Shown here one piece after another: positions 31,776 through 43,205 of a stretch of 43,205 nucleotides of DNA (the first letter of the stretch is position 1; each line of letters opens with the position of its first letter). The stretch spans positions 187,004-230,208 of the forward strand of contig MNCI01029584.1 in assembly GCA_015680685.1 (NCBI GenBank), given 5' to 3'. The notes beneath the pieces were generated by a model that saw only the letters and a program-made list of their open reading frames with translations, was not told the origin of the DNA and searched no databases. Position numbers and translations under genes: made by a program. Origin of the DNA: Gnetum montanum. Lineage: Eukaryota; Streptophyta; Gnetopsida; Gnetales; Gnetaceae.

Positions 31776-33443
31776 CACTTGATTGGATGTTGCTTCATCA
31801 TGCTCAAGAATGCTAAAGGTAATGGTATGTTGGAGATAAAGGATGTAGGAAATGCATTAGTGGATAAGAAGAGAATGAAATGCAAATAGTGTGATATTTC
31901 AAGATGTGGCACTAGGATGGCTTGTTACTAAAACTACAACCTCTCGTTGGAGTGCTTGTGAGAGAGTTAGCATCCATGGCACCAGAATGGTCTACTCCTA
32001 AAATTATGACCTTTCATCAAAGTGCTTATGAGAAGGTCGATGCAGCTTCAGGGTTAGATTAGTTGTAAAATTGCAACTTTACTAAATGCTTGGGGACATG
32101 TTTTGCCCCATTTCCTTTATCCTTTTTTGCATTTTTTGATTTTTGACTACATGGTGAACCTACTTTGGGTTTTGCACATTGCAAGATGCTAACTATAGGA
32201 TGCTTTTCATCTAGTGGGCTACATGCCACCAAATAGGCTTTTCTTTAGTATAACCATGTTGCATCTATAGGATAGGTGTTTTCTCACTGGAATGAGTTGC
32301 ATTACATCCACTTGAGCTTTGACCAACACACAAAGGCTCGCATAGGACAAGTTGCATTATGTCTGCTATGGGTTCTATAGTTCATGTAAAGAGGGTGTCA
32401 TGTGCATTAGAGAGATTGCAAGCTCGATGATGTATAAGAAGGCAAGGAAATGCAAGTAGGCTATAGAAGGATAATAGGGATATTCACTCTTGAGTAGCTT
32501 AGATAGTCTAATTGTGCACATCAAAGTAATGTGGTGACTTGCTACTTCAATGAGCTGCATCTTTGCATGACTACCTCTGGGGTTTTGTCTTGCAAATATG
32601 ATGCAGAGAAAATAAGAAACAACCACACAACATGAGATGTGAATAAACTACTAGATGTGAGGATGCTGTAAGTACTATAATAGTTGGACCAATTGCAAGA
32701 GCTTAAAGAGGTAGTGCAAGAAAACTAGTGTAGGTGCTAGAGTGAGAAGGCTACAAAATCTCTAGCAAACACATTGATGGAAAGTGCTTGAGCAATGGTA
32801 AGAGCCTAAAATATTCAACAAGAATATGGGGGTCATAATGCTACCACTACTTAAAAGGATTATGCTAACAATGAGAACTCCAAGAAATAATGAAATGGCC
32901 AAGGCTAGTAATGTTGTAGGTGTAGCCTACGGCTGGTAGAGTGTGATGACACTATGAATGTTCTAGAGGCCTCTTCTGATGATAGGAAATTCATTCTGAA
33001 ACTACAATGTCACTGACCTACCCACAAGATGTGGGTAGATGATGTGAGGTTTGAAGTATTATCACTTTCTTGTCCATAGAACTATGTGTGTTGAACTGTG
33101 AACCTAGTTTAAGGTCTGAGTAGATTGTGAACCTAGTTTAAGGTCTTTGTAGATTGTGATGTGCTAGTTTATAGTCCTAGCAAACTACCATGTGCCAATT
33201 TAACATTGCAGAAAATGGTGGATGTTGTGCCAATTTAACATCATGAAAGAAGGATGAGCTATGCCAATTTATAGTCATAGTGAACTATCTATGCTAGTTT
33301 AGCATCATAGAGGACAATGGATGCGAATGCTAGTTTAATGTCATAGTAGACTTGCTGTGCTAGTTTATAGTCATATTGGACTTGCTATGTCAATTTATAG
33401 TCATAGTAGACTCTTACTTACCTTGCTTCGTAAAGATGCAGTG
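31776..33443 (-). other. 3' untranslated region of the older family A copy
   Basis: There is an imperfect duplication of about 70 bases at 31915-32050. Degenerate repeats at about 33070-33430, of the type GTGCTAGTTTATAGTCCTAG and GCCAATTTAACATCAT, are the reverse-strand counterpart of the 38-bp array at 10744-10893. Between these no gene is recognised; 32375-32626 is open but without a domain. Confidence 0.6.
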
Positions 33444-34345
33444 CTATGTAATAGGCATAGTAAGGCTTCAGATATGAGTGGTTCACTAGATTGGAAAATT
33501 CATTATCATTATGGTTAGCAAGTTTGAATGCCCCATTGTCATAAGCCTTGACAACAAAGAAAGGCCCTTTCTAGTTCACTAAGAATTTTTCCATGGATTC
33601 GTGAATAACCTTAAGGACTAAGTCCCCTTTCTTGGGCATTCATGCTAATTGTGATGGTGTTTCTGTTGTTGCATTTTTTGGCACCACTCAATACGATCAA
33701 GTGTCTACATGCACTTCTCCTCTACTAAGTTGAGGTCCATGGTCCTCAACTTGTCTTTTTTTCCTCATTGATGAAGCTTGAGAGGATTACACGGAGTGAT
33801 GGAACTTGTAATTCAAGAGGCAAGACTACTTTAGATCCATGAACCAAACTATATGGAATCTTACGTGTTGTAGTTCTTCATGTTGTGTGATAGGCCCAGA
33901 GTGCGTAGATTAGCTACTCATGCCATCATCTCTTGTTTCTGCAAAGCATCTTCTTTAAAAGATTGATGATGACTTTGTTTATGGCCTCTGCTTGGCCATT
34001 TTCCTGTAGGTAGTAGGGTGATGAAAAGGAATTCTTGATTCTGAAGCACTTGAAAAAGGCTTTGGTCTTAGCATTACTAAACTATGGCCTATTTTCTATG
34101 ACTATGATCATGGGTAAACCAAAATGGGTCACTATGTTATTGAGTATAAATTCGCAGACCTACTATAATGTACTCTTCCTAAGGGGAGCATCCTCAACCC
34201 ACTTCATAAAATACTCAATTGTGGTTATAATGAAGATATTCCCTATGGAGGATGTAAGTGTTATAGTCCCTATGATGTCCAAACCCCAACATTGTAATAG
34301 CCATGTGATCTATGTTATATGCAGTTCAGTTGGTGGCACGTGCAT
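33444..34345 (-). pseudogene. Integrase core and C-terminus of the older family A copy
   Basis: It starts on the minus strand at MHVPPTELHI (34345), then LQCWGLDIIGTI, FIITTIEYFMKWVEDAPLR, SSPYYLQENGQAEAINK, VVLPLELQVPSLRVIL and LVLKVIHESMEKFLVNW, and ends NHSYLKPYYAYYI with TAG at 33444-33446. It matches 10326-10724 closely in motif order, so both are one family. The first Asp and the Glu of DDE can be seen; the middle Asp region reads IENRP. Several stops and frame changes occur. It lacks RT, both RNase H modules and the HHCC finger. Confidence 0.8.
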
Positions 34346-36210
34346 TAAGGTGGTGAATCGAAGATTATCTACAACAAGTTGTTTATTCTCTTCTTGCAAG
34401 GCCTTGAGTGCTTTGGCATGCACATATATCTGTGCTTGTTCCTTGGAAGCATCCCAATCAACGTTTTCTTTCTCCTCCACCACTCTTTTATTTTTGGCCA
34501 ATAATTTATTAAGTTGCTCCATCTTGAAGGATTCTAACTAGTCTGTAGGGATGAATTAAGATGGATCTCACTGTGCAGCTTGCAGGATGAAGAGCCTCTC
34601 TTGGAGTCTTTTCAACTCTACCTCTGCATGCTCAGCCTTAAGCGTTACCATGACCAACTTTCCTTTGGTGGAGATGAGGTCTGATTGAGTTGCTTTGATA
34701 TCTTGCGGGATGTCAAACAAGGATGTCATCACTTGTCTTGTCTATAGCAACCGATCGAGAACATCCTCATGCTCCACAAGAGTCATTGAGGGACGGCCAA
34801 AGTTTGAGCATCAAGTGCTCCTATAAGGTTTGCCAATGACACAATAAGGACATTAAATGATTTTTTGATGTGTTCCATGATCACTTCTGTGGCTCGAGCT
34901 ACATCTTGGTGTTTCATGATCACTACTGTGGCCCCTTCACTAGTTTCTAATTACACTTGAAAAGATGCAATGTTTCCTGAAATCTATTGTGACCAATGAG
35001 ATTCCCCTCCTATTTTTTGAATTGACACCTTGCCCTGTGCATGATCAATGGAGATTTTGGGTTGTATGGTGTCATTGATGACCTAGAAGAGATTGGCATC
35101 ATCATGACATTCCCAATTGACCGTCTCAACAATGGCCCTGAAATGGCTCATCGATAGTCGATAATCCTATGGTGGTGATGAATATTGATCTTGTTGGTCT
35201 ATGCTAGGCCATGATTCTTGTTGTTGAGTAGGCCTAGTGCTTGGGAGTTGGCTAGGCCCTGCAGTGTGAGTTGCAATGGGCTCCACCATCTGTTCTTGTT
35301 TCAGCTCTAGTGTCTCACTAGTGGTTTTCCTTAGGGCTGGTGGCTTCAGCAATTCAACAAATGAAGCATTTTTGGCTCTTCTGGAGAAGTTATTGGTGAA
35401 CTCCAAAATTCTAGCACACTAGCACAACTTCCCGATAAGACAAGGGAAGGGCAATTCAAACTTCCCTATCTTGCGTTCCTCAAACTACCTCAAAATCTCC
35501 ATGAGATATAGAAGGGCAAGGTTGGCATTAACCTTACTGATCAATATCACATTTCCTTTGGCTACATATGTAGAGATTCTATTTAGCCCTTTTGTGGGGA
35601 AGATATGATAAATACAAATCTTGAAATAGATCCCCTCTTCTAGTGTCACATCTTCATATGCCTTGTTTTCCTTACCATACACCCTTTTCAACCAAATTTG
35701 TCACACATCAGGATCAGAGCGAGTGGGTAAGTAAGTAAATTTTGGCCCTATATTCAAAAGATTTAACACTTCTAAAATGGCTTTGGCAGAAAAATCTACA
35801 GAAAAAACACCAATATCAATTGTGGTACCTTCTTCTTTATTGTGCCAAAATTGGTATGTCTCTCCTAAGTACCAAGCACCACTTTTAGAAAGGATAGGCC
35901 ATCATGGGGATCCTTTAAGTTGGTCCCTAACTACTTCAAGAGTGAACTTAGTGAAAAGTCCAAAGTTGAGTTCCATGATCATAGCTATTGATGTGGACCT
36001 TTCATGGATTTCTTGAACACACTCCAAGGACAACATGAGATGTTGTCCCTATTTAGGTGCTTCTATAGCTCCTCCTTTCACCTATCCTAATTACATAGTA
36101 ATAGGAGGCTCTTGATGGACACTAAATGATTATGCCTAGCCTCTACCTTTCCTTGGTTTTTTGGATGCACCTTGAGAGGGTCCTCCTTGCTATCCACGTT
36201 TAGGGACCAT
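34345..36210 (-). pseudogene. Plant transposon-protein-like ORF with coiled coil, joined to integrase
   Basis: The ATG is at 36208-36210 and the start is basic (MVPKRG, then SKKPRKGRG). The domain reads GTTIDIGVFSVDFSAKAILE, then YFKICIYHIFPTKGLNRIST and FELPFPCLIGKLC, the same order as 19835-20297 plus and exon 3 of the antisense gene. Next is a Gln/Pro/Ser/Thr linker (35167-35406), then a decayed helical part. The last open run (34522-34310) is coiled coil (MEQLNKLLAKNKRVVEEKEN) and passes without a break into MHVPPTELH of integrase. Stops and frameshifts are present. Here the ORF is on the same strand as pol, unlike in the younger copy. Confidence 0.6.
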
Positions 36211-38340
36211 CTACAATCACATGGGGTCAACTATTAGTAAGGTTATTTACAAAATGTGACTTATACCCTTACTTCTTGCCTTTAATGAATTTGTTTCTTA
36301 TTTTTTGTGATCTAGAGTTAGGAAATTTTATGACAATGTCCCCTAAAAGTTTTGATATTAGGGCCAATTTCATTAGGTGGCTCCAAAAATTAATTCCCAT
36401 GGTATGAGTGAAGAGAGAAAATTGATTTGGCAATGTGTTTAATAGTTTTTACAGTCATTCACCCTTTATGATATCGTTCAAGCAATCATAAATTTTGGAA
36501 AAATTATGTGCAACTTGGAGCATACCCTTCCCCCATGACTAAGTTGAACACTTCGAGTTCAGATAGGTTCAATCAGAGTGGGAATCAGAGCATTAATGAG
36601 CAAGTTATGGCTAGTTGAATGATGGGCATGCAAGCTAGCAAGTTTGTGGATGAAAATTTGAACAACTCCCCTTACATGAATAGTGTAAAATGATGTTGAT
36701 GTTCATGGGAGGTCCATATATATAGTTTTTATGGATGCAATATTGTGTACCTGATAGTGCAAACCTGATATTGCGTCAGACCCAATATCATGGCCCATTG
36801 AAAATAGGATACTTAGTAAACTTAATGAATTTCTAAATTTCCAAGGCTAAAAATGAAGGATTTTAGGTCAACTAAAAAGGTGTAGGATAACATTGAATAG
36901 ACTAGAAGGCACAAAAGGTATAATGGGGTAGAATCTAGCAATAAAATTCATGAGTAGGATGAGGAAAAAGGACATGTTTTGGTGCATAGGAATGTGTGAA
37001 CTAGAAGGATGATAAAGGAAAGAATAATGTTGGTAATGCAATGCTTGGAGGATATAAAATGATGTGATGGTGATGTGCACAAGTGTAAATTACAAAGGTT
37101 ATGCAAGTGGATCCTCCCCAGAGTAGGTTCCTACCTATGATGCCCTTACATAACCACCCTGAAAATGTCCATAGGTACTAAAAGGGTAAAATGTAATTCA
37201 TACCAATTCCACAAAACACACACATGTAGATACCACCATGATGAGATATGAATTCAATGCTACATAAGACATGAGTAACAAAATTCATGAACAACAAGAT
37301 GAGGTGAATTATAGAAGGGATTGTAGAGATTGGGACATGAGGTAACTGACCCAGGGCACAATGAATCTTGAGTGTAGGGCATAATTAATGTGTCATTAGC
37401 CCATCACTCCAAAATCAAGAGCAAGTCCATTCCTCCAATCAGTGACATCACATTGTTTCATTCCATGATGGACAACCATAAGAGTACCATGACAACAAGG
37501 TGTATAATCACTTGGCATTTCATTCAATGGAGTGATTCAAAATTGCTTTGTGGAACCTTTTGTCTAGATATTTTTTCTCTCTCTCTTTTTATTTATTTTT
37601 GTATAGCCACTTTGGCACACTCTTCTTTCTCTACTTCCTTTTTTTCTTTTTCTTGAATGCTTAATCCATAGAACCCACCTACCTTTAGGCATGGGTGCAT
37701 GTCTTTCTAGTGGGACCCCCTAGAATAGCATTGAGTTTTTTGAGTGAGTTCCTTTATTACTCTTAATACCATTTTTCATTAGATCTTCAAGGATCTTAGT
37801 ACAACCAGGCTACATGATAACTCTTACAGATGTCACCAAAGAGAGTCCACAAGTCCCCATGATGTCACAGCCTAGCCATTCCTTCTTAGTCCATCCTTCT
37901 TCGCTCTAGGCATAATGAGTACAAAATTACTTTAAGTTTTAAGGATGTTAGTAATATCATTGTACCTAGAGTAGGACCTCTTATTAATGGAATGGGTGAG
38001 TGGATTTTGTGGGCTTGTTGTCCAAATAATTAGTTACTCGAGACTTGATACCAGAGAATAACACCCCAAACAATGAGTCGCATGAGTGCTTTATTCATAG
38101 ATGATATTACTCATAAAAAGATAGAACAATAAAAAAATAGATAAAAACAACAAGTTGAAATATGAAAAACTAGAAAACAAAAACTATAAAATTAAAGAAA
38201 AGGAAAAAGATTTATTAATTCTGCTTGTTAGAATGGAGGGTATCCTCCATATCTAGACTTTTGATCATGATGAAAATTAATAAATGGAAGGTTTGGATCC
38301 ATGCATGTTGGAAATATTGGGACCCAGTCATATTCAAACC
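36211..38340 (-). mobile_element. LTR-like and noncoding sequence, family C, left copy
   Basis: GATATTGCGTCAGACCCAAT at about 36763 resembles the U3 segment at 41190-41245 (GATATTGTGGATCCAATATC). On the minus strand a TATA-like ACTATATATATGG follows at about 36725. This supports an LTR read on the minus strand, with R/U5 toward 36240. Borders are not defined. From about 37100 to 38340 I see no gene or repeat; the open frame 37390-37656 has no domain. Confidence 0.4.
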
Positions 38341-38349
38341 ATTGGTGTT

Positions 38350-39060
38350 TTTTTATGTGGTGGTTGGAATGTACCCAACTTGGGGTTTACACACTTGATT
38401 AATGTTGACATAGTGGGGCAAGTTATAAGATGTGGTTAATTGATAAGGAGTTGACCCACTATGGAACCTGTGACCATAAGATGGTATGCAAGGATTAATA
38501 TGTCTCCCTACATGGCTATATTCATTGGACTGCATAGTTGTTTGAGTGTTGAGTGATGGCTTGGATAAGATAACACGAGGCGTTGGGTTCAAGAAGAAAG
38601 ATCCACCATAGTGTTGAACTTTTCCCGAGTTGGAGGATGTAGTGGTCTCAGAACTATGATGTCCCTTCCTTTGGTCATGTCTAAAGAAGGAATTCTTTCA
38701 ATGTTGTGGAGGATTCCTATTGTGGTTGGTAGTAGTAGCACAAGTAACATTCATGGGTTAATGTTGTGGTGCAAACCCTTTGGGTACAACTGATGGCAAT
38801 GTAGAAGGAGGTGAAGGATGAGAATATTGAAATTGAGGAGAAGTGTAAGACACATGAGGGGGTGATTTTGTTGGAGAGGATATGGGCTGATAGTATTTAG
38901 GAAAATGATAACAATGTTGTGAGATAGAGGATGTTGAATCAGTTGGGGAAACAAGATGTTAAACCTAATAAGTGCTTAGGTTCAGATGATATGAAGGGTG
39001 TAACCAGTTTGAGAGTGGCCTCCCCCATGACTAGGATTTTTGCCATTTTGATTGAACATA
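38350..39060 (-). pseudogene. Decayed Pro/Ser/His-rich gag tail
   Basis: Minus-strand frames here are rich in Pro, Ser, Tyr and His, as in LNPTPRVILSKPSLNTQ and PQFQYSHPSPPS, and lie just downstream of the gag at 39440-40061. This would be the low-complexity gag C-terminus. No zinc knuckle could be placed. The frame is interrupted several times. Confidence 0.4.
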
Positions 39061-39439
39061 GTATTTTTGTATGAACTCTGGATGTAACATTCTTCCCCAA
39101 TGCTCATGTAAATGTAACAAAATTAGGCATTGACCTTTGGGATGATTGTATAGGAAAATGTTACATGGATACGTATGATTAGCAGTTGAGTTCTTATTTT
39201 TTTCAACCCTTCTTTCTGATTCTCTAGTGGTGTTCTATCCTATTTCTTGGTTCATCATGGTTCTACCTCTAATAATGTTGGCATATTCTCCACATTTTTC
39301 ATGTATCCATTCTGTCATCTTATTGATCTTTGCCTCAATTTCATCTAGTTATTGTAGTACTATCAAAGATGGTTCCACCTCCTTGAGATGAGTTGAATTT
39401 TCCTCTTCTTGGTTATGGACCTTTGTTAAATTGAGATTT

Positions 39440-40061
39440 TGGTCCCGTTGAGTTTTTTAACATTCTCCCATTTAGCCATTTCTCCTTTTTCATTTGCTAC
39501 CCACTTAATAAGCTCTTGAAATTTGTGGATTCATAGCTCATATAGTTGACCTGGGGCATACATCCGTAGGATCTCCCTTGTGTCATTACAGAGCCCATCT
39601 ATGATGTGGTACATTAGCCTTTCCTCAGAGAATCCATGGCCTAGGAAATTGTTTAACAATGCATAATATCTTTCTAAGGCCATGTCCAAGGGTTCATGTT
39701 GTTCTTGTTTCCACTATTGGATTTTTTTCCTCAAGGCTGACACTCTTGCATAGGTTTGATATCTTTTAGTGAAGAGTTCTACTATTGTCAACCAATGCTA
39801 AACTAATCTTGGTTTTAGGGACCTATACCATACTTTTTCTTGGCCAATGACTGTTGTAGGAAAGAGCTTAAGTTTTTGCCATCGATTATTGATATTTTTC
39901 AATACACAGGCATCATGGAAGGCTTGTAAATGATGTTGCAGATCTAAATCATAGCCTCCTGGAAATTTGGGAAAGTTTTTTAAATCAAGCCTAGGTAGAC
40001 AGCTTTCCTTACGATGCCTACAAGATAATTGAATAGCCTCTTGTATATGCATTAGGCTCAT
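39440..40061 (-). pseudogene. Retrotransposon gag capsid domain (family C)
   Basis: One frame runs from 40061 to about 39440 with three stops (TAG at 39798, TAG near 39716, TGA near 39537). Motifs are DLKNFPKFPGG, LKLFPTTVIGQEKVWYRSL, LTIVELFTKRYQTYARVSAL, LDMALERYYALLNNF and EERLMYHIIDGLCNDTREIL. These are the standard steps of the plant Ty3 gag family (Pfam Retrotrans_gag type). It sits 300 bases downstream of the primer-binding site on the minus strand, as expected. No pol follows it in phase, so the element may have been gag-only or truncated. 39061-39439 is decayed sequence of the same strand without a clear domain. Confidence 0.8.
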
Positions 40062-40376
40062 AAGGGCCAGCAGGGGTTTATTGTCACTCAGTAAGTTATG
40101 AATTTGTGAGTTGGGATGATGTTATCTTTTTTTATGTGCTTAGGAGAATCTTGCATTAGATTGAGTACTCCAAACTCCATCAACATAATCATATAATTCA
40201 TTGGTTCTCCAATGAATTGCCTTACTAGTTGTTGCATGATCATAGTCTTGTGAGAGAGATATAGTTGTGAATTTGTGTGTGACTTGTTTTCAATTACTTC
40301 TTTCTAAAAAATAATATATTATTAATACTTTGTTACAGTGATATTATATGATGTAACTAATCTAAATAACTAGCAC

Positions 40377-40397
40377 CATCCCCTACAATGGCACCAA
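40377..40397 (-). other. Primer-binding site, tRNA-Asp type, decayed
   Basis: On the minus strand, after LTR end CACTCATCA, the sequence is TTGGTGCCATTGTAGGGGAT. The known Athila-type site complementary to tRNA-Asp begins TGGCGCCGTTGCCGGGGA; differences are mainly C-to-T and G-to-A. Both the spacing to the LTR end and the downstream gag fit. Confidence 0.65.
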
Positions 40398-41290
40398 TGA
40401 TGAGTGGCAAGGTACCCCTACACTCAACCATAGGAATATGAGTGTTCACGCATGATCTGGTCAAACTCCGTAGACAGACTAGTTGTGGTATCTAGATAGT
40501 CACATGTTGATCATAGTTCGCTATCTTCCCACCTAGACTAGTATTTGCTTTGTCAAATATGATTTAGTCCAAAGTGATGTGTATGATGTATTCCTAGAAT
40601 AGTGCTACTCCTAAAGGCAATGGAAAATAACTTTGATTAAGCTAAGAGGGAATGGGAGAGAGAATCTAACCTAGCATAAGTGTAATGAGCATCCATCCTT
40701 AATCATCCATACACATCTTGGACCTCATGTACTACTACTAGGAGTACTACTACTAGGATTACCAAGTGCATGTCCTAGGTATGCTACTGGGATACCAAGT
40801 AGTCACACTTAAATGCTCGTGATTAAGTCATACTCATTCCACATTAACAGCATGAAATGTAAATGAAAAGAAAGTAAATATTAACTAAAGAAAAAAATAA
40901 ATAATAATTAAAGTAATTAAGAGTTAAGTGGATGCTGCAATGATAAAGTAATCTTAATCTTTATTATTGCTCATGTGCATGTCAAAGTACATCACACTCG
41001 AATAAAGGTGCCATACAATTACAATCATCACACTACAGGCATGCATTGGGAAAGGGAAAGAATTGAACTAAAAATGACTCTACACTTACACCCACTGACT
41101 AACTAACTCCCCTTCTTGTGTGCCCAAATGTGTATTTATAGGCTCACATAGGAATCACGATATCGTATATCTGATATTATTATTTAGGTCACGATATCAC
41201 GTACTTGATATTGTGGATCCAATATCATGGGTCTAATATCAGAGCCTGTCAAATCATGGTTCATCAACAAACATAGGGTTCATTCAAGAG
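40398..41290 (-). mobile_element. 5' LTR of the family C element
   Basis: Its minus-strand 3' end is fixed at 40398 by the primer site. A TATA box, GCCTATAAATACACATTTGG on the minus strand, is near 41130. U3 holds repeated GATATC-type words (41155-41245). The 5' end is not precise; about 41290 is an estimate. Short tandem words (TACTACTAGGAG) occur near 40733-40760. Confidence 0.6.
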
Positions 41291-41439
41291 GAAGCACAAC
41301 TATGTCACCAAAATCATCAAAACATATAGAGAGTGAACATATAGCATTACAACCATGTAGCCATTGTGGTAATCCCCATAGGTAATCCTCTAGTTCTAAA
41401 GTGACTAAGAAGAAGATTAAGTTCCATTAAAAAATGACC

Positions 41440-42250
41440 TCTCATTTTAAGGAAGTGATCAACAAAACAAGAAATTTTGACATGTTATTTTCTAGGAGGA
41501 GTACTTCAAATATTTTATCCTCTAGGATTAGTATTTAGTATCATTATTATGCTTTGAAATTAGCCACAGAGTTAGTGAAGGAAGGATATGATGTTGAACT
41601 AGACAAGTCTAGTTTGGCTTCTTTAATAGAGTTCACAATGATGAGAAATGATACAATGCTAGATAATTTTATTAGGATCTATAGTTATTGTTGGCTTGTA
41701 TATTAGTTAGGAAAGACTTGGCAGTTTTCCAAACTTCGAAAAAGGTCCATATGATTTTTTTTAAATGGTGAAGACATATTATGCCTTAAAAGAGGTAAAT
41801 TTTCCCAAAGATTAGTTACTGAAGTGTTTTATTAATGAGAACAAGTGGGAAAAAGCTTGCACCATTACCACTATGAGAATTTTAATCTCACAATTAAAGA
41901 TGTCATACTTTAGATTGGTAGATATCATTGACTATTGTGTTTTTGTTAAGAACAAGAAAAATGCAATCTCATAGCCTTTGTTGAGTTTACTCTATGTTGT
42001 GATGAATGAGAGAAGCTTTGTGGTCTGGTTGTCAATTTTGAAGATGAAGTTAAAGGAAAGGCATTATCATACTACACAGTGTCTACTCCTCACTTCTCTT
42101 AGGGCTAACTTCTTCCTACCTTTATTAAGGTATTTGATAATTCTAGTATTATGGATGTCACCATAGCAATGAAATGAATAAGAAGTTACTTGTACAATTT
42201 TTTGTCAGAGTCTTCTCCAAGCTTGAGTAGACAACCATGAAGATTCCAAA
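41440..42250 (+). pseudogene. Unidentified decayed ORF
   Basis: The plus frame from about 41440 reads MTSHFKEVINKTRNFDMLFS, then ALKLATELVKEGYDVELDKS and SLIEFTMMRNDTMLDNFIRI without a stop to about 41702. Frame-broken pieces follow, such as SYYTVSTPHFS and FLSESSPSLS near 42060-42230. I do not recognise the family. It lies just upstream of a family B LTR on the same strand, the position that the transposon-protein ORF has at 19400-22200, so it may be an element-encoded accessory protein (inference). Confidence 0.35.
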
Positions 42251-42405
42251 AATAAAGGAACTTATTAATGTGTAATCTAAGAGATGAAGTAAGGTGGAAT
42301 TAGATTACTTAACACCATCTATTATTCTAATGGTGCTACAACATTATAACTTTTAAAATAATGGTGTACCCTTGGAGTCAACCATTAATTATTTCAAAGC
42401 ATCAA

Positions 42406-42703
42406 TGATGAAACATCATTGTTTGGCCGCATCAACAAGATGCTATCAATGCAATCTTGTTTACAGGATCTTGTCAATGTGATCTTGTCAATGGAATATT
42501 TGATCCATTCATGTGTACCTATCAATGGGGCACCCTGATTATCTTATAAATGTGTACCTTCCACCATATTTATGGCAATTCGTTTCACAAGTTGTAGCAA
42601 AGCTCTAGCAGTTATTCTTCCCTAAAATTAGAATATTTTTGAGGTTTCTACAGTATGATTCAAAGAGTGTATCAATATTTATTCAAGAATTCTTTTACCT
42701 AAG
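42406..42703 (+). mobile_element. LTR fragment (family B), second copy
   Basis: It starts TGATGAAACATCATTGTTTG, contains GCATCAACAAGATGC, a TATA-like CTTATAAATGTGTACC (about 42543), and the AGAATATTTTTGAGG block (42630) shared with 22429-22700. It is cut at 42703 by the family A LTR edge. Confidence 0.6.
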
Positions 42704-43205
42704 TGTAACGACAGAAAACGTCGGCAGCTGGAAAATACCGACTGAGTTTCTGGCGTACACAGTTTTAGCCACGGATCCATGTGAGGGCTATGCTGGAGAA
42801 AGCGAATTTGTGGCGCCCTGAACGGTCTTGTCGATCAGACAGGGACTTACGGGTCAGTAAAACAATGCAAAGTGCGTAAAAGGAAAGCGATCTGGTTTGA
42901 GGAGTCGTAAAATGAGGGGAAAACGATGTAGATAGGTTGCAACAGTGATAATGCTAAACATGATGAAAGAAGGCTGACATAAGAGAAGCACGTAGCTTCA
43001 AGATTTGCGCTTTGACTTAAAATGTGTATCTTGTATAAGAAATTACACTGGGGAATCCCCGATTATAGGATATGAAACAAGCACAAAACAACAAGCAGAA
43101 CGGTCTAAACAGAAGTCCGATCTACCTCGTGGGCTAAAGCTGAGATGCAAGGCGGGCCAAGCTTCGACTTCTACCGATCAATCGTTTCGGATTGATAGAG
43201 TCTTT
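42704..43205 (-). mobile_element. Family A LTR edge, minus strand, partial
   Basis: It begins TGTAACGACAGAAAACGTCGG on the plus strand, matching the reverse complement of 13290-13310 and the edge at 30041. It continues through CCATGTGAGGGC and TCTTGTCGATCAGACAGGGA and runs off the window. CpG content is visibly higher than in the DNA to its left, so it is a younger insertion. The sequence left of 42704 is not a primer site, so this is the outer edge of an element. Confidence 0.72.

Noticed and set aside
37390-37656. Plus-strand frame of 88 codons
   Set aside because: No domain, Ser/Phe/His-rich composition as expected of AT-rich noncoding DNA, and no support from neighbours.
1-43205. tRNA, rRNA or other structural RNA genes
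   Set aside because: No stretch with a tRNA cloverleaf pattern or rRNA core sequence was noticed on either strand; a tRNAscan or Infernal run was not possible here.

Overview
The window is plant nuclear DNA made almost entirely of nested, decaying Ty3/gypsy LTR retrotransposons. No host single-copy gene, tRNA or rRNA gene was recognised. The evidence is the order of gag, protease, RT, RNase H and integrase motifs, two RNase H modules in one polyprotein (a feature of the plant Tat clade), Athila-like pol motifs, a primer-binding site of the tRNA-Asp type, spliceosomal introns, and heavy decay. A vascular plant with a large genome, for example a gymnosperm, fits, but the sequence does not settle it. 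Domain names come from motif recognition by eye; no database search was run. | Region 1 (1-13310) is the best-preserved element, called family A here. It has the end of gag with a zinc knuckle (from base 2), a proline-rich linker with repeated P[YF]VVR motifs, and a protease (to about 1700). It then has about 5.4 kb of unusual material before pol resumes (7411-10724; RT, RNase H, archaeal-type RNase H, integrase with a 279-N assembly gap), a repeat-rich 3' region, a polypurine tract and a 3' LTR (12058-13310). The 5' LTR lies off the left edge. | The notable system is in the 5.4 kb between protease and RT. A gene on the minus strand (6157 down to 2586) can be reconstructed as seven exons and six short introns. 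Every exon joins in the correct phase apart from one internal frameshift, giving about 1,000 codons. It begins with a region resembling an FCP1/NIF-type HAD phosphatase whose catalytic acids are missing. It continues with a domain resembling the Pfam 'putative plant transposon protein' family, then an acidic linker and a coiled-coil tail. It carries nine in-frame stops and one frameshift, so this copy is dead. Tandem arrays flank it, and its upstream side carries GCGTATACGC palindromes also found in the U3 of the same element's LTR. | Region 2 (13311-18603) is an older Athila-like pol on the plus strand, split by a 1.2-kb insertion. Region 3 (18604 to about 22900) looks like a non-autonomous LTR element whose only ORF is another transposon-protein/coiled-coil protein, in sense orientation. 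Region 4 (23120-30040) holds a truncated RNase H-integrase fragment and then an LTR-like sequence plus gag-protease. Region 5 (30041 to about 36210, minus strand) has an older family A LTR, its 3' region and an integrase joined to a third transposon-protein ORF. Region 6 (about 36240-41300, minus) is a gag-bearing element with a recognisable tRNA-Asp-type primer site. The right end (41440-43205) holds an unidentified decayed ORF, a second copy of the region 3 LTR, and the edge of a younger family A LTR on the minus strand.
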